DNA of 36,522 nt from the NCBI GenBank assembly GCA_016930215.1, contig JAFGHH010000277.1, forward strand, positions 1 to 36,522, read 5' to 3'. This DNA is from Deltaproteobacteria bacterium (GTDB lineage Bacteria; Myxococcota_A; Polyangia; DRWM01; JAAZOP01). The first letter of the stretch is position 1. Each line of letters opens with the position of its first letter. Below, one piece after another: positions 1-7,523 of the stretch. The position numbers and the translations under genes are program-made. The notes beneath the pieces are model-generated. The model had not been told where the DNA came from. It did no database searches and saw only the letters and a list, made by a program, of their open reading frames with translations.

Positions 1-34
1 CGGAGGCCTGCGAAACCCGCGCAGCGGACGACGA

Positions 35-634
35 TCAGTCCTGCCGGCAGAGCGTGAAGTACGCCCCCAGCGGCTTCTCGCCCTTGAACGCCGCGCCGAT
101 CGACACGTGCCGCGAGACGCGACGCATGAAATCGCGCGTTCCCTGGTAGACCAGCATCTGCAACCCCCGACTGTTCGGCACGACGTTCGGCCAGCCGGAA
201 ACCACCGGCCCGTCCGGCACCATGAAGTAGTCCACGACCACCGCGCCCCGCGCCTCCCACTCGCGGTTCCCCGCCGTCGGGTGCGCGACGAAGTACCCCG
301 GACCCAACAAGGCCCGCGTCACCCCCTCGTTGTACCCGAACAGCCGGTCCGCCCCCGGCCCCGGCCGGCAGAACCGCTTCTGGAACGTCCGGAACACCGG
401 CAGCGTGTTCCGCCCGTCGTGGATCACCTCGCGGCACTCCCCGCGGTCCGGCGGGACGAAGTGCGCCAGGTCGAGCGGCTCCGCCGCCCCCGCCAGCTCG
501 TACAGCCGCGCCTGGTCCCGGCCCCCGAGCTGCCGGGTCTCGTGCAGCCGGTGGTCGGGCGACAACCCGTCGAGGTACTCGCCCAACTCCGCGATCCGGG
601 CGCCCGGCCGGTGGATCAGGTAGGTCAACGACAT
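35..634 (-). CDS. Conserved-looking protein of unknown function, 199 aa
   Basis: I do not recognise a family. The protein is soluble: there is no signal peptide or hydrophobic segment. It starts MSLTYLIHRPG and has balanced composition with aromatic and charged residues throughout, unlike the low-complexity products of the opposite strand here. The ATG start is well supported by AAGGAGG about six bases upstream. A good sigma70-type promoter (692-720) lies about 50 bases further up. The N-terminal half holds a run of charged and His residues (around HFVPPDRGECREVIHDGRN). The C-terminal half (about residues 105-180) is richer in hydrophobic strands and looks like a folded enzyme or ligand-binding core, but that is only an impression. 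It is divergent from the Cys-rich lipoprotein gene at 821. Codon use and the start context make me confident that it is a real gene, not what it does. Confidence 0.8.
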   Translation of the reverse strand: MSLTYLIHRPGARIAELGEYLDGLSPDHRLHETRQLGGRDQARLYELAGAAEPLDLAHFVPPDRGECREVIHDGRNTLPVFRTFQKRFCRPGPGADRLFGYNEGVTRALLGPGYFVAHPTAGNREWEARGAVVVDYFMVPDGPVVSGWPNVVPNSRGLQMLVYQGTRDFMRRVSRHVSIGAAFKGEKPLGAYFTLCRQD

Positions 635-691
635 CGCCAGCCTCCTTCGCGCCGCCGGGTCCGGCGGCGGCCGTTGCGGTCCGGAGGACGG

Positions 692-720
692 AGCATAAGC
701 CACGCGCTCCCGCCTCTCAA
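692..720 (-). promoter_or_regulatory. Sigma70-type promoter for the gene ending at 35
   Basis: On the minus strand TTGAGA (715-720) is followed after exactly 17 bases by TATGCT (692-697). The -35 matches the consensus TTGACA at five of six positions and the -10 matches TATAAT at four of six, unusual in DNA this G+C-rich. Transcription would start near 685, giving a 5' leader of about 50 bases with a Shine-Dalgarno sequence. Confidence 0.6.
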
Positions 721-820
721 GCGCCGCGCCCGTGGTCGGGTCGTCCGCAACCCCGTGCGCCCGCCCGCGCCCGTGGTAGGCTTCCCCCGCGGCCCGCACG
801 GCGCCGCAGGAGGTCCGCCG

Positions 821-1717
821 ATGTCGTCTCGCCCGTGGTCCGTCGTTGCCTGCCTGGTGCCCCTCGCCGCCGCCGGCTGCGGCGACGAGGCGTCCGCCCC
901 CGTGACCTTCGAGCAGTACTGCGCGCGCTACGCCGAGCTCACCTGCGAATTCGCCGAGCGCTGCGACTGCCTCGCCGGCGGGACCGTGGAGCTGTGCCGG
1001 CTCTACATGGACGGCGAGTGTGCCGACGAGGTGGAGGAGCCGGTGAACGCCGGCCGCCGGTCGTACGACGCCGCCGCCGCCGCCGGCTGCCTCGCCGGCC
1101 TCCAGGCCCTGCTGGGCGACTGTGCCCTCGACGATGTCGATTGGCCCGCGGATTGCGACCGGATGCTGGTCGGCCTGCTGGCCGCGGGGGCGTCGTGCGA
1201 GTCCGACGCCGACTGCGTGCCCGGCCTGGAGTGCCACTCCGGGGCCTGCACCGACCTGCCCGGCAACGGCGAGGCGTGCCTCGCCGGCGCGTACTGCGCC
1301 GACAACCTGTACTGCGGCAACGACGAGCTGTGCCACGCACCGCAGGGCGTCGGCGGGCCGTGCCCGGAGGGCAACGAGGCGTGCGGGGACGACCTGTACT
1401 GCGACCTGCGCACCAGCACCTGCGCCTCGTACCTGGCCCAGGGCGAGTCGTGCCGTCACGCCAACGCCGTCTGCATCGACGGCCTGTACTGCGCGGTGGT
1501 CGCCGGGACCTGCGAGCCGCTCCCCGGGGTCGGCGGGGACTGCGCCGACTCCAGCGGCGCGTGCGCCGAGGGCCTGTACTGCGACGGCGCCGGCCACGTC
1601 TGCCGCGAGCTGCTCGCCGACGGCGCCGCCTGCACCGACGACGGCCAGTGCCGCTCGGACGACTGCACCGGCGGCGTCTGCGTCGCCGATCCGGGCGGGA
1701 GCTGCCCGGGGTTCTAG
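821..1717 (+). CDS. Cys-rich lipoprotein with repeated small disulfide modules, 298 aa
   Basis: Predicted exported lipoprotein: a short basic start (MSSRPW), a hydrophobic stretch and the lipobox-like AAAGC with Cys20 as the lipidated residue, followed by GDE. AGGAGG about seven bases before the ATG fixes the start. Residues 25-125 form a first domain with scattered Cys (YCARYAELTCEFAERCDC). From about residue 125 to the end there are about six tandem modules of the form C-x(5)-C-x(5)-C-x(5)-C, such as ESDADCVPGLECHSGAC, each with a Tyr-Cys or Glu-Cys at the centre (DNLYCGN, DDLYCDL, DGLYCAV, EGLYCDG). Such arrays are frequent in secreted proteins of Myxococcota and are assumed to be disulfide-bonded. 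The function is unknown; an adhesive or binding role at the cell surface is only a guess. It probably has its own promoter in the 635-820 gap; TAGGCT at 777-782 is a weak -10 candidate. Confidence 0.85.
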   Translation: MSSRPWSVVACLVPLAAAGCGDEASAPVTFEQYCARYAELTCEFAERCDCLAGGTVELCRLYMDGECADEVEEPVNAGRRSYDAAAAAGCLAGLQALLGDCALDDVDWPADCDRMLVGLLAAGASCESDADCVPGLECHSGACTDLPGNGEACLAGAYCADNLYCGNDELCHAPQGVGGPCPEGNEACGDDLYCDLRTSTCASYLAQGESCRHANAVCIDGLYCAVVAGTCEPLPGVGGDCADSSGACAEGLYCDGAGHVCRELLADGAACTDDGQCRSDDCTGGVCVADPGGSCPGF

Positions 1718-1763
1718 GAAACCGGGGGAGTCGAGGGGTCGAGGCGGCGGCCGACGGCGGTCC

Positions 1764-1793
1764 TTGACGGCCCGCCGCCCGGGCTGCTCCAAT
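1764..1793 (+). promoter_or_regulatory. Candidate promoter giving a leaderless transcript
   Basis: TTGACG (1764-1769) is separated by 18 bases from TCCAAT (1788-1793), and the ATG at 1800 follows six bases later. There is no Shine-Dalgarno sequence before that ATG. Transcription would start at or next to the A of the start codon. Confidence 0.5.
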
Positions 1794-1799
1794 CGGTCC

Positions 1800-3599
1800 A
1801 TGCGCAACCTCGCCGAAGGGTTCCGGGGACTCGGGACGATCCTGCTCGCCGCCGCGCTCGTCACGGCGGCCTGCGGCGACGACGACTCCGTCGCCGACGA
1901 CGCCGGCGACGTTCCGAACGAAACCGAGGCGGGCGCCGACGGGGATGCCGACGTCGGGCCGGACGCGGATGCGGACGCCGACGCGGACGTCGAGGTCGGG
2001 CCGGACGCCGATGCGGACGGCGACGACGGCGGCCCGCCGCCCGTCCGCTACAACGAGACCTCGCCGCTCGGCACCAACCTCAACGGGATCTCCGACTGGA
2101 GCACCGAGTGGCCGTTCGTCGATGCGTTCAAGGTCTCCCGCGCGTGGATCTCCGGCGAGGACGGCGGCGCGTGGGACGACGGCCGGGCTCTCGACCTCGA
2201 CGAACACGGCTGGCTGCGCTCGCTGCTCCCCGGGCAGGTCGCCCGCACGCTGATGTTCTGGGACGACGGCGCGGTGGCCCCGGCGGGTCGCTGCGTGGTG
2301 CTGTACGACGGGACGGGCACGATGGAGTACTGGTCCGGGGCGCGCCGCGACGCCGGCGCCTCGAGCCCCGGCCGCGACGTGCTGGACTTCGACCCGACGG
2401 CCGGCGGCATCGGCATCAACGTCACCGCCGTGGACCCGTCCGACCCGCTGCGCAACATCCGCGTGCTGATGCCGGGCGGCGCCTGCAGCGACGACCCGCA
2501 CCGCTGGTGCGCGGACGACGGCGGCTGCGCCGCCGGCACGTGCGTCCCGTTCGAGGACCGCTACCCGACCGAGCCGTTCCATCCGACGTTCCTCGAGCGG
2601 ACCCGCACGTACCGCGTCATCCGGTTCATGGACTGGATGGCCACCAACAACTCGCCGATCCGCGAATGGAGCGAGCGGGCCGAGCCGGACGACGCGCGCT
2701 GGAGCCTCGAGGCCGGCGTGCCGGTCGAGACGATGGTCGACCTGTGCAACCGGTTGCAGGCCGACCCGTGGTTCACCATCCCGCACCAGGCCTCGGACGA
2801 CTTCGTCCGCCGGTTCGCGACCGTCGTGCGCGACCGGCTGGCGCCGGGGCTGCGGGCCTGGGTCGAGTACTCCAACGAGGTGTGGAACGGGATCTTCGAC
2901 CAGGCCGGGTGGGCCCGCGACCGGGGTCGCGCCGCGGGCCTCGGCCCCAGCGACTACGAGGCGCAGCTCCAGTTCTACTCGCGGCGCGCCGTGCAGGTCT
3001 TCGCGCTCTGGGAGGAGGTCTTCGGCGGCACCGACCGGCTCGTGCGCGTCATGGCCTCCCAGGCCGCGAACTCGTGGGTCTCCGAGCAGGTGCTGTCGTT
3101 CGAAGGCGCGGACGGCCCGTCGGACGTGCTGGCCATCGCGCCCTACTTCGGCGGGTACCTCGGCGGCCCCGACGAGCGGGCACGCGTGGCCGCGATGACC
3201 GTCGAGGCGCTGGCCGCCGAGCTGGCGGCGACCGCGCTGCCCGACGCGGTGTCCTGGATGGCGAGCCAGGCCGACGTCGCGTCGACCTTCGGCGTCGAGC
3301 TCGTGGCCTACGAGGGCGGACAGCACCTGGCCGGCCACTCCGGCGTCGAGAACGACGACACGATCAACGCCCTGTTCGACGCCGTCAACCGCGACCCGCG
3401 GATGGGCGAGCTGTACGGCGACTACCTCGACGCCTGGCGCAGCGCCGGCGGCCGGTACTTCGCCCACTTCGTCAACTGCGCCGGCTGGTCCAAGTGGGGC
3501 CGCTGGGGCGCCCTCGAGTACCTGACGCAGCCGCGGGCCGAGTCGCCCAAGTTCGACGCGCTGCAGTCCTTCCTCGAGACCAACCCGCGGTGGTGGTAG
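1800..3599 (+). CDS. Lipoprotein with a glycoside-hydrolase-like (clan GH-A type) catalytic domain, 599 aa
   Basis: Predicted surface lipoprotein. It has a signal peptide ending in VTAAC with Cys25, then an Asp/Ala-rich linker (about residues 26-80, repeated GPDADAD units), then a folded domain to the end. The domain contains EYSNEVWN at residues 356-363; the Asn-Glu pair (Glu360) is typical of the acid/base of clan GH-A TIM-barrel glycosidases. AYEGG places Glu505 where the nucleophile would be expected. The first part of the domain opens with GTNLNGISDWSTEWPF, as in secreted cellulase-like and carbohydrate-binding proteins. A Cys-containing insertion lies near residues 225-250. The protein probably acts on a polysaccharide outside the cell; the substrate and activity are inferred, not shown. 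The ATG has no Shine-Dalgarno sequence but sits six bases after a -10-like hexamer. The neighbour upstream is another lipoprotein on the same strand. Confidence 0.8.
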   Translation: MRNLAEGFRGLGTILLAAALVTAACGDDDSVADDAGDVPNETEAGADGDADVGPDADADADADVEVGPDADADGDDGGPPPVRYNETSPLGTNLNGISDWSTEWPFVDAFKVSRAWISGEDGGAWDDGRALDLDEHGWLRSLLPGQVARTLMFWDDGAVAPAGRCVVLYDGTGTMEYWSGARRDAGASSPGRDVLDFDPTAGGIGINVTAVDPSDPLRNIRVLMPGGACSDDPHRWCADDGGCAAGTCVPFEDRYPTEPFHPTFLERTRTYRVIRFMDWMATNNSPIREWSERAEPDDARWSLEAGVPVETMVDLCNRLQADPWFTIPHQASDDFVRRFATVVRDRLAPGLRAWVEYSNEVWNGIFDQAGWARDRGRAAGLGPSDYEAQLQFYSRRAVQVFALWEEVFGGTDRLVRVMASQAANSWVSEQVLSFEGADGPSDVLAIAPYFGGYLGGPDERARVAAMTVEALAAELAATALPDAVSWMASQADVASTFGVELVAYEGGQHLAGHSGVENDDTINALFDAVNRDPRMGELYGDYLDAWRSAGGRYFAHFVNCAGWSKWGRWGALEYLTQPRAESPKFDALQSFLETNPRWW

Positions 3600-3621
3600 G
3601 CGGGGCAAGCCTCCGTCGGGG

Positions 3622-4608
3622 CTACACCAGGTCGGGCGTCGCGGCGATGCGGAAGCCGAGGCCGAAGTCGGCGAGCTTGTCGTAGATGTCGCCCGCGACC
3701 GGGACGATCGCACCCAGCTCGACCATCATCCACGGGAGGGGCCGCGAGCGCACGCCGAGAACCAGGTTGACCAGCCGCAGGTGCTTGGCGCCCGGGTCCG
3801 GGTTCAGCCACACCGCGAGCTGGGCGTCGACGAAGCCGCCGATGAAATCGACCGGCATCACCGCCACGCCCACCGTGGGGTCGATGAAGAAGCTCTTCAC
3901 GGTGTCGCCCGCGTCGGGCACGTCGAATCGCAGCACGAACGGCAGCGAGAAGTTGATCGACAGCATCTCGATCGGCCGCGCCTGGAAGTGGAACCCCGGG
4001 TCGATGCCGAGCGGCAGCGCGTCCCGCCCGCCGGCGGTGGGGAGCATCAGCCCGACGCCCGCGGCGAGCGTGATCACGTCGCCGGTCAGGAAGGCCGCCT
4101 TGATCCGCGGGGCCAGGAAGCCGAACTCGTCCGATTCCTCGTCCGCGACCGGGGAAGGCTGCGGGTAGTAGACCTCGTGGTGCTGCAACAGCTCCAGCTC
4201 CAGCCCGACCTCGAGCCACTCGAACAGCTCGAGCTGCCCGACGACGAGCCAGGCCAGGTCGTGACGCGCGACGTCCCCGCCCGACGTGCTCTCGCCGCCC
4301 ATCACCCAGTGCAGGCCCATCCCCATCCGCGTCTCGGGGATCGCCGCGCGCGGGGCGCCGAGGTTCCCGCCCCGCGGCTCCGGGGCGTACTCGAGCGGCC
4401 CCAGGCCCTTGCCGGACCCGGCGCCCGCCGCGCCGGCGTCGGGCGACTCCGCCGCCGGCACCGTCGTCGCGGCCGCACCGGTCGCCGCCGGCTCCGTCTC
4501 CGCGGCGCCCGTCGCGGACGGCTCGTCGGCCGTCGCGCCCCGCGGCACCAGGACCCCGAGCAGCACCCACCACACGCCCGCCGTCCGGAACCGGAGCCGC
4601 CTGCCCAT
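3622..4608 (-). CDS. Predicted outer-membrane beta-barrel protein, 328 aa
   Basis: An N-terminal signal peptide (MGRRLRFRTAGVWWVLLGVLVPRGATA, cleavage before DEP) precedes an Ala/Thr/Pro-rich linker of about 50 residues. Then come about 240 residues of alternating hydrophobic and polar strands with many Gly and aromatic residues. Examples are LVVGQLELFEWLEVGLELELL and INFSLPFVLRFDV. This pattern fits an outer-membrane barrel of the kind often annotated as a transporter or MetA-pathway-type barrel, but I cannot name a family. The ATG has AGGAGGGG a few bases upstream, and a promoter of good quality is present at 4673-4701. It is convergent with the glycosidase-like gene (22 bases between stops) and divergent from the lipoprotein gene at 4832. 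A passive channel is possible but unproven. Confidence 0.75.
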   Translation of the reverse strand: MGRRLRFRTAGVWWVLLGVLVPRGATADEPSATGAAETEPAATGAAATTVPAAESPDAGAAGAGSGKGLGPLEYAPEPRGGNLGAPRAAIPETRMGMGLHWVMGGESTSGGDVARHDLAWLVVGQLELFEWLEVGLELELLQHHEVYYPQPSPVADEESDEFGFLAPRIKAAFLTGDVITLAAGVGLMLPTAGGRDALPLGIDPGFHFQARPIEMLSINFSLPFVLRFDVPDAGDTVKSFFIDPTVGVAVMPVDFIGGFVDAQLAVWLNPDPGAKHLRLVNLVLGVRSRPLPWMMVELGAIVPVAGDIYDKLADFGLGFRIAATPDLV

Positions 4609-4672
4609 CGGACCCCTCCTGCCGCTCCCGATCGCCGACCGCTCGTCGTGCCCGAGGATCGGAAACGGCCGC

Positions 4673-4701
4673 ACTCTAGGGCGCTTGATGCCGTGCGGCA
4701 A
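4673..4701 (-). promoter_or_regulatory. Sigma70-type promoter for the barrel protein gene
   Basis: On the minus strand TTGCCG (4696-4701), a 17-base spacer and TAGAGT (4673-4678). Both hexamers match the consensus at four of six positions with ideal spacing. The start of transcription would lie near 4666, about 58 bases before the ATG. Confidence 0.5.
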
Positions 4702-4726
4702 GTCGTGGTCCGCCCCCCGGGCGCTC

Positions 4727-4755
4727 TGGACACCGGGCCCGCGCTGCGGTAGTGC
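4727..4755 (+). promoter_or_regulatory. Weak promoter candidate for the lipoprotein gene at 4832
   Basis: TGGACA (4727-4732), 17 bases, TAGTGC (4750-4755). The -35 is good (five of six) but the -10 matches only TA. It is the best candidate seen in this gap. Confidence 0.25.
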
Positions 4756-4831
4756 GCGAAGCCGTCGCTCGGGGGCCCGCACGCCGTGCACCGCATGGAC
4801 GGCGCATCCGCGGCCCCGAAGGAGGAGTCGC

Positions 4832-6166
4832 ATGAACGTCCGGACGAGTCTGCTGCTGCCGGCCTGCATCGTCTGCCTCGGCGCGTCGTGCCAGAAGAAG
4901 TCCGAGCCCGCGGTCGATGTCGCCGCAGGGCCGGCCGAAGTCGCGCCGCTGCCGCCGCCGCCCGCCGAGGACGCGGCCGCCGTGCCGGCCGACGCCCCCG
5001 AGAAGCCTGGGACCGACACGACGCGCGAGCCGGCCGGCCCGACCCCGCAAGCGGTCGCCGCACCCGCCTGGCACACTCCGCTGGCGCTGGCGGATGCGAA
5101 GGACGGCGCCGTCGTCGTGTGGCTCGGGGCGGCGGACGCGCCGGCCGCCGTCTGGCAGCCGGTGGACGCGCAGGGCCTGCCGAACGGCGAGGCCCGGCCG
5201 CTCGCCGCCGTGCCGGCCGACGCCCGCGCCCTGCGCGCGGTCCGGGTCGACACCGGATACGCCGTGGGCTGGTGCCGCGCGCATCCCGACGGCATGGACT
5301 ACGGCCTGCAGTGGGTCGCCGCCGACGGCACGCCGCAGGGCGACCCCGTCGACCTGGGAAGCGAGACGCCGTTCGAGGAGGGCCGTTTCGGCGGCGACTT
5401 CCCGCCCTGCGATCTCGACCTGGCCGCGGCCGGCCCGGACGTGCTGCTCGTGCGCCAGAGCGGCGAGACCGAGTGCGCCGAGGAGACGGGGACGGACGAG
5501 CCGGGAAACGAGGTCGGCTGCCCGGGACAGACGCTGTACCGCGTGGCGCGCGGGGCCGAGCCGCGCGCGCTGGTGACCCAGGGGCTGCTGGCGCCGGTCG
5601 GCGGGCCGCGCTCGCCGATCGCCGTCGGCGAGGACGCCTTCTGGGCCGCAACCCTGCAGACGGCCGCGCTGCGCACCCGGCTCGCCGGCACCGTCTTCGA
5701 AGGACCGTGCCCCGCCGCGAAGCTCGACGCGGTCTGGGGCTCCCACGCCGTGCTGCTCTGGACCGGCGATACGCTCGTCGCCCTCGGCGACTCGATGTTC
5801 GACGAAGGGCTGCACCTCGCCGCCTGCCAGGGCGATCGCCATCTCTTCCCGCCGAACGAGGAAGGTCCGGCGCCGATCTGGCCGCGTGTCGCGGCGCGGA
5901 CCCTGGTCTGCGGCGACGGCGCGCCCAAGGCGACGTTCGACCTCGGCGAAGGCCGCACGTTGGCGATCGATACCGGCGCCCCGGCCTTCTCCGGCGCCTG
6001 GCGCCACCTGCTGCGGAGCCTCGACGGTCGCGACGATCCGCAGGACGCCGCCTTCACCGGCGCCGGCTTCCTGCTGGCGCACGTCGGCCAGGGGGAGGAA
6101 GGGGCCGTGCGCGCGCCGGTCACGCTCGAGGCGCACGCCTGCGGTCCGGACGGGCTGCGGCTGTAG
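4832..6166 (+). CDS. Predicted lipoprotein of unknown function, 444 aa
   Basis: AAGGAGGAG (4819-4827) sits five bases before the ATG. The N-terminus MNVRTSLLLPACIVCLGASCQKK looks like a lipoprotein signal with Cys20, though the lipobox (GAS before Cys) has Gly where Leu is usual. Residues 21-85 are a Pro/Ala/Glu-rich linker. The rest (about 360 residues) is a series of short beta-strand-like units (GAVVVWLGAAD, GYAVGWCRA, DVLLVRQSG, HAVLLWTGDTLVAL) separated by loops, as in beta-propeller-type proteins. The repetition is loose, so this is an inference. Several Cys in the mature part (CDLDLAA, TECAEETG, VGCPG, GPCPAA, LVCGDG, HACGPD) could form disulfides. The gene ends 11 bases from the convergent L,D-transpeptidase gene. 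I recognise no catalytic motif. Confidence 0.75.
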   Translation: MNVRTSLLLPACIVCLGASCQKKSEPAVDVAAGPAEVAPLPPPPAEDAAAVPADAPEKPGTDTTREPAGPTPQAVAAPAWHTPLALADAKDGAVVVWLGAADAPAAVWQPVDAQGLPNGEARPLAAVPADARALRAVRVDTGYAVGWCRAHPDGMDYGLQWVAADGTPQGDPVDLGSETPFEEGRFGGDFPPCDLDLAAAGPDVLLVRQSGETECAEETGTDEPGNEVGCPGQTLYRVARGAEPRALVTQGLLAPVGGPRSPIAVGEDAFWAATLQTAALRTRLAGTVFEGPCPAAKLDAVWGSHAVLLWTGDTLVALGDSMFDEGLHLAACQGDRHLFPPNEEGPAPIWPRVAARTLVCGDGAPKATFDLGEGRTLAIDTGAPAFSGAWRHLLRSLDGRDDPQDAAFTGAGFLLAHVGQGEEGAVRAPVTLEAHACGPDGLRL

Positions 6167-6177
6167 GTTGCCCCGCC

Positions 6178-7413
6178 TCAGCGGTGGACGTGCACCAGCG
6201 TCCCGAGCGTCCGGTCGGACGGCTCGATCCACTGCCAGCCGTCGGGCAGTCGCGGCCCGGCGAAGTCGAAGACCCACGCCGCCGCGGCCGGCGGCAGGTT
6301 GATGCAGCCGTGGGAGCGCGCGAGGCCGAACTCGACGTGCCAGAACGCCGCGTGCAGCGCCCGGTCCTCGTCGAAGAACAGCACCCACGGGACGTCGTGC
6401 ACGGTGTACGTCCGCCCGCCGTCGTCCGTCGGCAGGCCGCGCATCGTCTGGGTGCCCGCCGCGCGGTAGATGCGGAACGAACCCTCGCGCGTGAGCCCTC
6501 CACGGCCGGCGGAGATCGGCGTCACGAACCGCGGCGCGTCCCCCTCGTACGCCGCGAGCAGCTGCTCCGCGAGGTCGACGTCGAGCCAGCGCTCCGCGGT
6601 TCGCACGCCGTCCGGGCGGACCCGCGGCCGGAACAGGCGGACCTCGCTCCGACGCAGGTAGCGCTCTTGCCCGATGCGCACCCAGCGCTCGCCCGCTTCC
6701 TCCACGCGCACCGCCGCGTGCCGCGGCAGCTTCGGCGCGCGGTGGCGCGGCGTCATCCAGCGCGCCACCGGCGGCTCGTCGTAGACCCACGTCGGCGAGG
6801 CGACCGTGAACCCCCACGGCCAGGGCGCGTCGCCCGGGTCGAGCGGCAGGCCCGCCAGCGGCGAGGCCTCGGCCCAGCGGACGTCCTCCGCCCGCAGGAA
6901 GCGGCCCGACACCGTGCGGTACAGCGCGATACCCTCCCGCCGGAACGCGGCCTCCACGCTCTCCCAGTGCCCCGGCGGGAACGGGGCGCCGTCGCGCCGC
7001 TCCAGCGCCGCGCCGACGGTCGGATAGCTCTCGTGGCCCCGGCCGCGCGGGTGGACGTACAGGAACGGCAGCGGCGACCCGGGTCGTACCGTCGGCGGCC
7101 ATCGCTGCGCCCGCAGGACGTCCTCGCGGCGCGCGGCGCCCGGGGCGCAGATCCACGCCGCCTCGTCCACCCGCAGCCAGTCGCTCGGGCAGTCGGCGGC
7201 GCCGCGCGTCTCGAGCAGCGGGAGCACGGCGTGGCTCCGCGCCAGCCCGATGGGCGTGCCGCGCGCCGGCGTGCCGTAGACCACCGCCCCGACCGTCCCG
7301 AGCACCACCACCGGTTGCGACGCGAACGGCCGGACGGTCGCCGTGGCGGGAAGCACGAATCCCCCGGTCCCCACGACCAGACGCAACCACAGTACGGTCG
7401 TCAACGCGAGCAC
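6178..7413 (-). CDS. L,D-transpeptidase (YkuD-type) with an N-terminal extension, 411 aa
   Basis: The C-terminal part carries the YkuD catalytic signature: SHGCINLPP near residues 367-375, with Cys370 as nucleophile. The upstream family residues include HDVPWVLFFDEDRALHAAFWH. Enzymes of this family make 3-3 peptidoglycan cross-links or attach lipoproteins to peptidoglycan in the periplasm. The first 30 residues form a hydrophobic signal or anchor (LALTTVLWLRLVVGTGGFVL). Residues 35-235 hold two or three small SH3-like segments (VVVLGTVGAVVYGTPARG; TPRHRAPKLPRHAAVRVEEAGERWVRIG, to be read as adjoining strands), which may bind the cell wall. The start is taken as GTG at 7413: GGAG lies eight bases upstream and the signal sequence begins there. 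Several Cys in the middle segment (AADCPSDW, AAWICAPG) are not part of the catalytic core. The next gene upstream, 110 bases away, encodes the DUF4105 membrane protein. Confidence 0.88.
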   Translation of the reverse strand: MLALTTVLWLRLVVGTGGFVLPATATVRPFASQPVVVLGTVGAVVYGTPARGTPIGLARSHAVLPLLETRGAADCPSDWLRVDEAAWICAPGAARREDVLRAQRWPPTVRPGSPLPFLYVHPRGRGHESYPTVGAALERRDGAPFPPGHWESVEAAFRREGIALYRTVSGRFLRAEDVRWAEASPLAGLPLDPGDAPWPWGFTVASPTWVYDEPPVARWMTPRHRAPKLPRHAAVRVEEAGERWVRIGQERYLRRSEVRLFRPRVRPDGVRTAERWLDVDLAEQLLAAYEGDAPRFVTPISAGRGGLTREGSFRIYRAAGTQTMRGLPTDDGGRTYTVHDVPWVLFFDEDRALHAAFWHVEFGLARSHGCINLPPAAAAWVFDFAGPRLPDGWQWIEPSDRTLGTLVHVHR

Positions 7414-7523
7414 GCGGCACGCTCCGCCGCGATCGTACCAGCCCCGCCGCGCAGGGTCGGAATTCCCGGACCGTACCGCCGCCCCGCGAAAGGACGCGGC
7501 CTCCCCGGGACCTGGACGAACGC

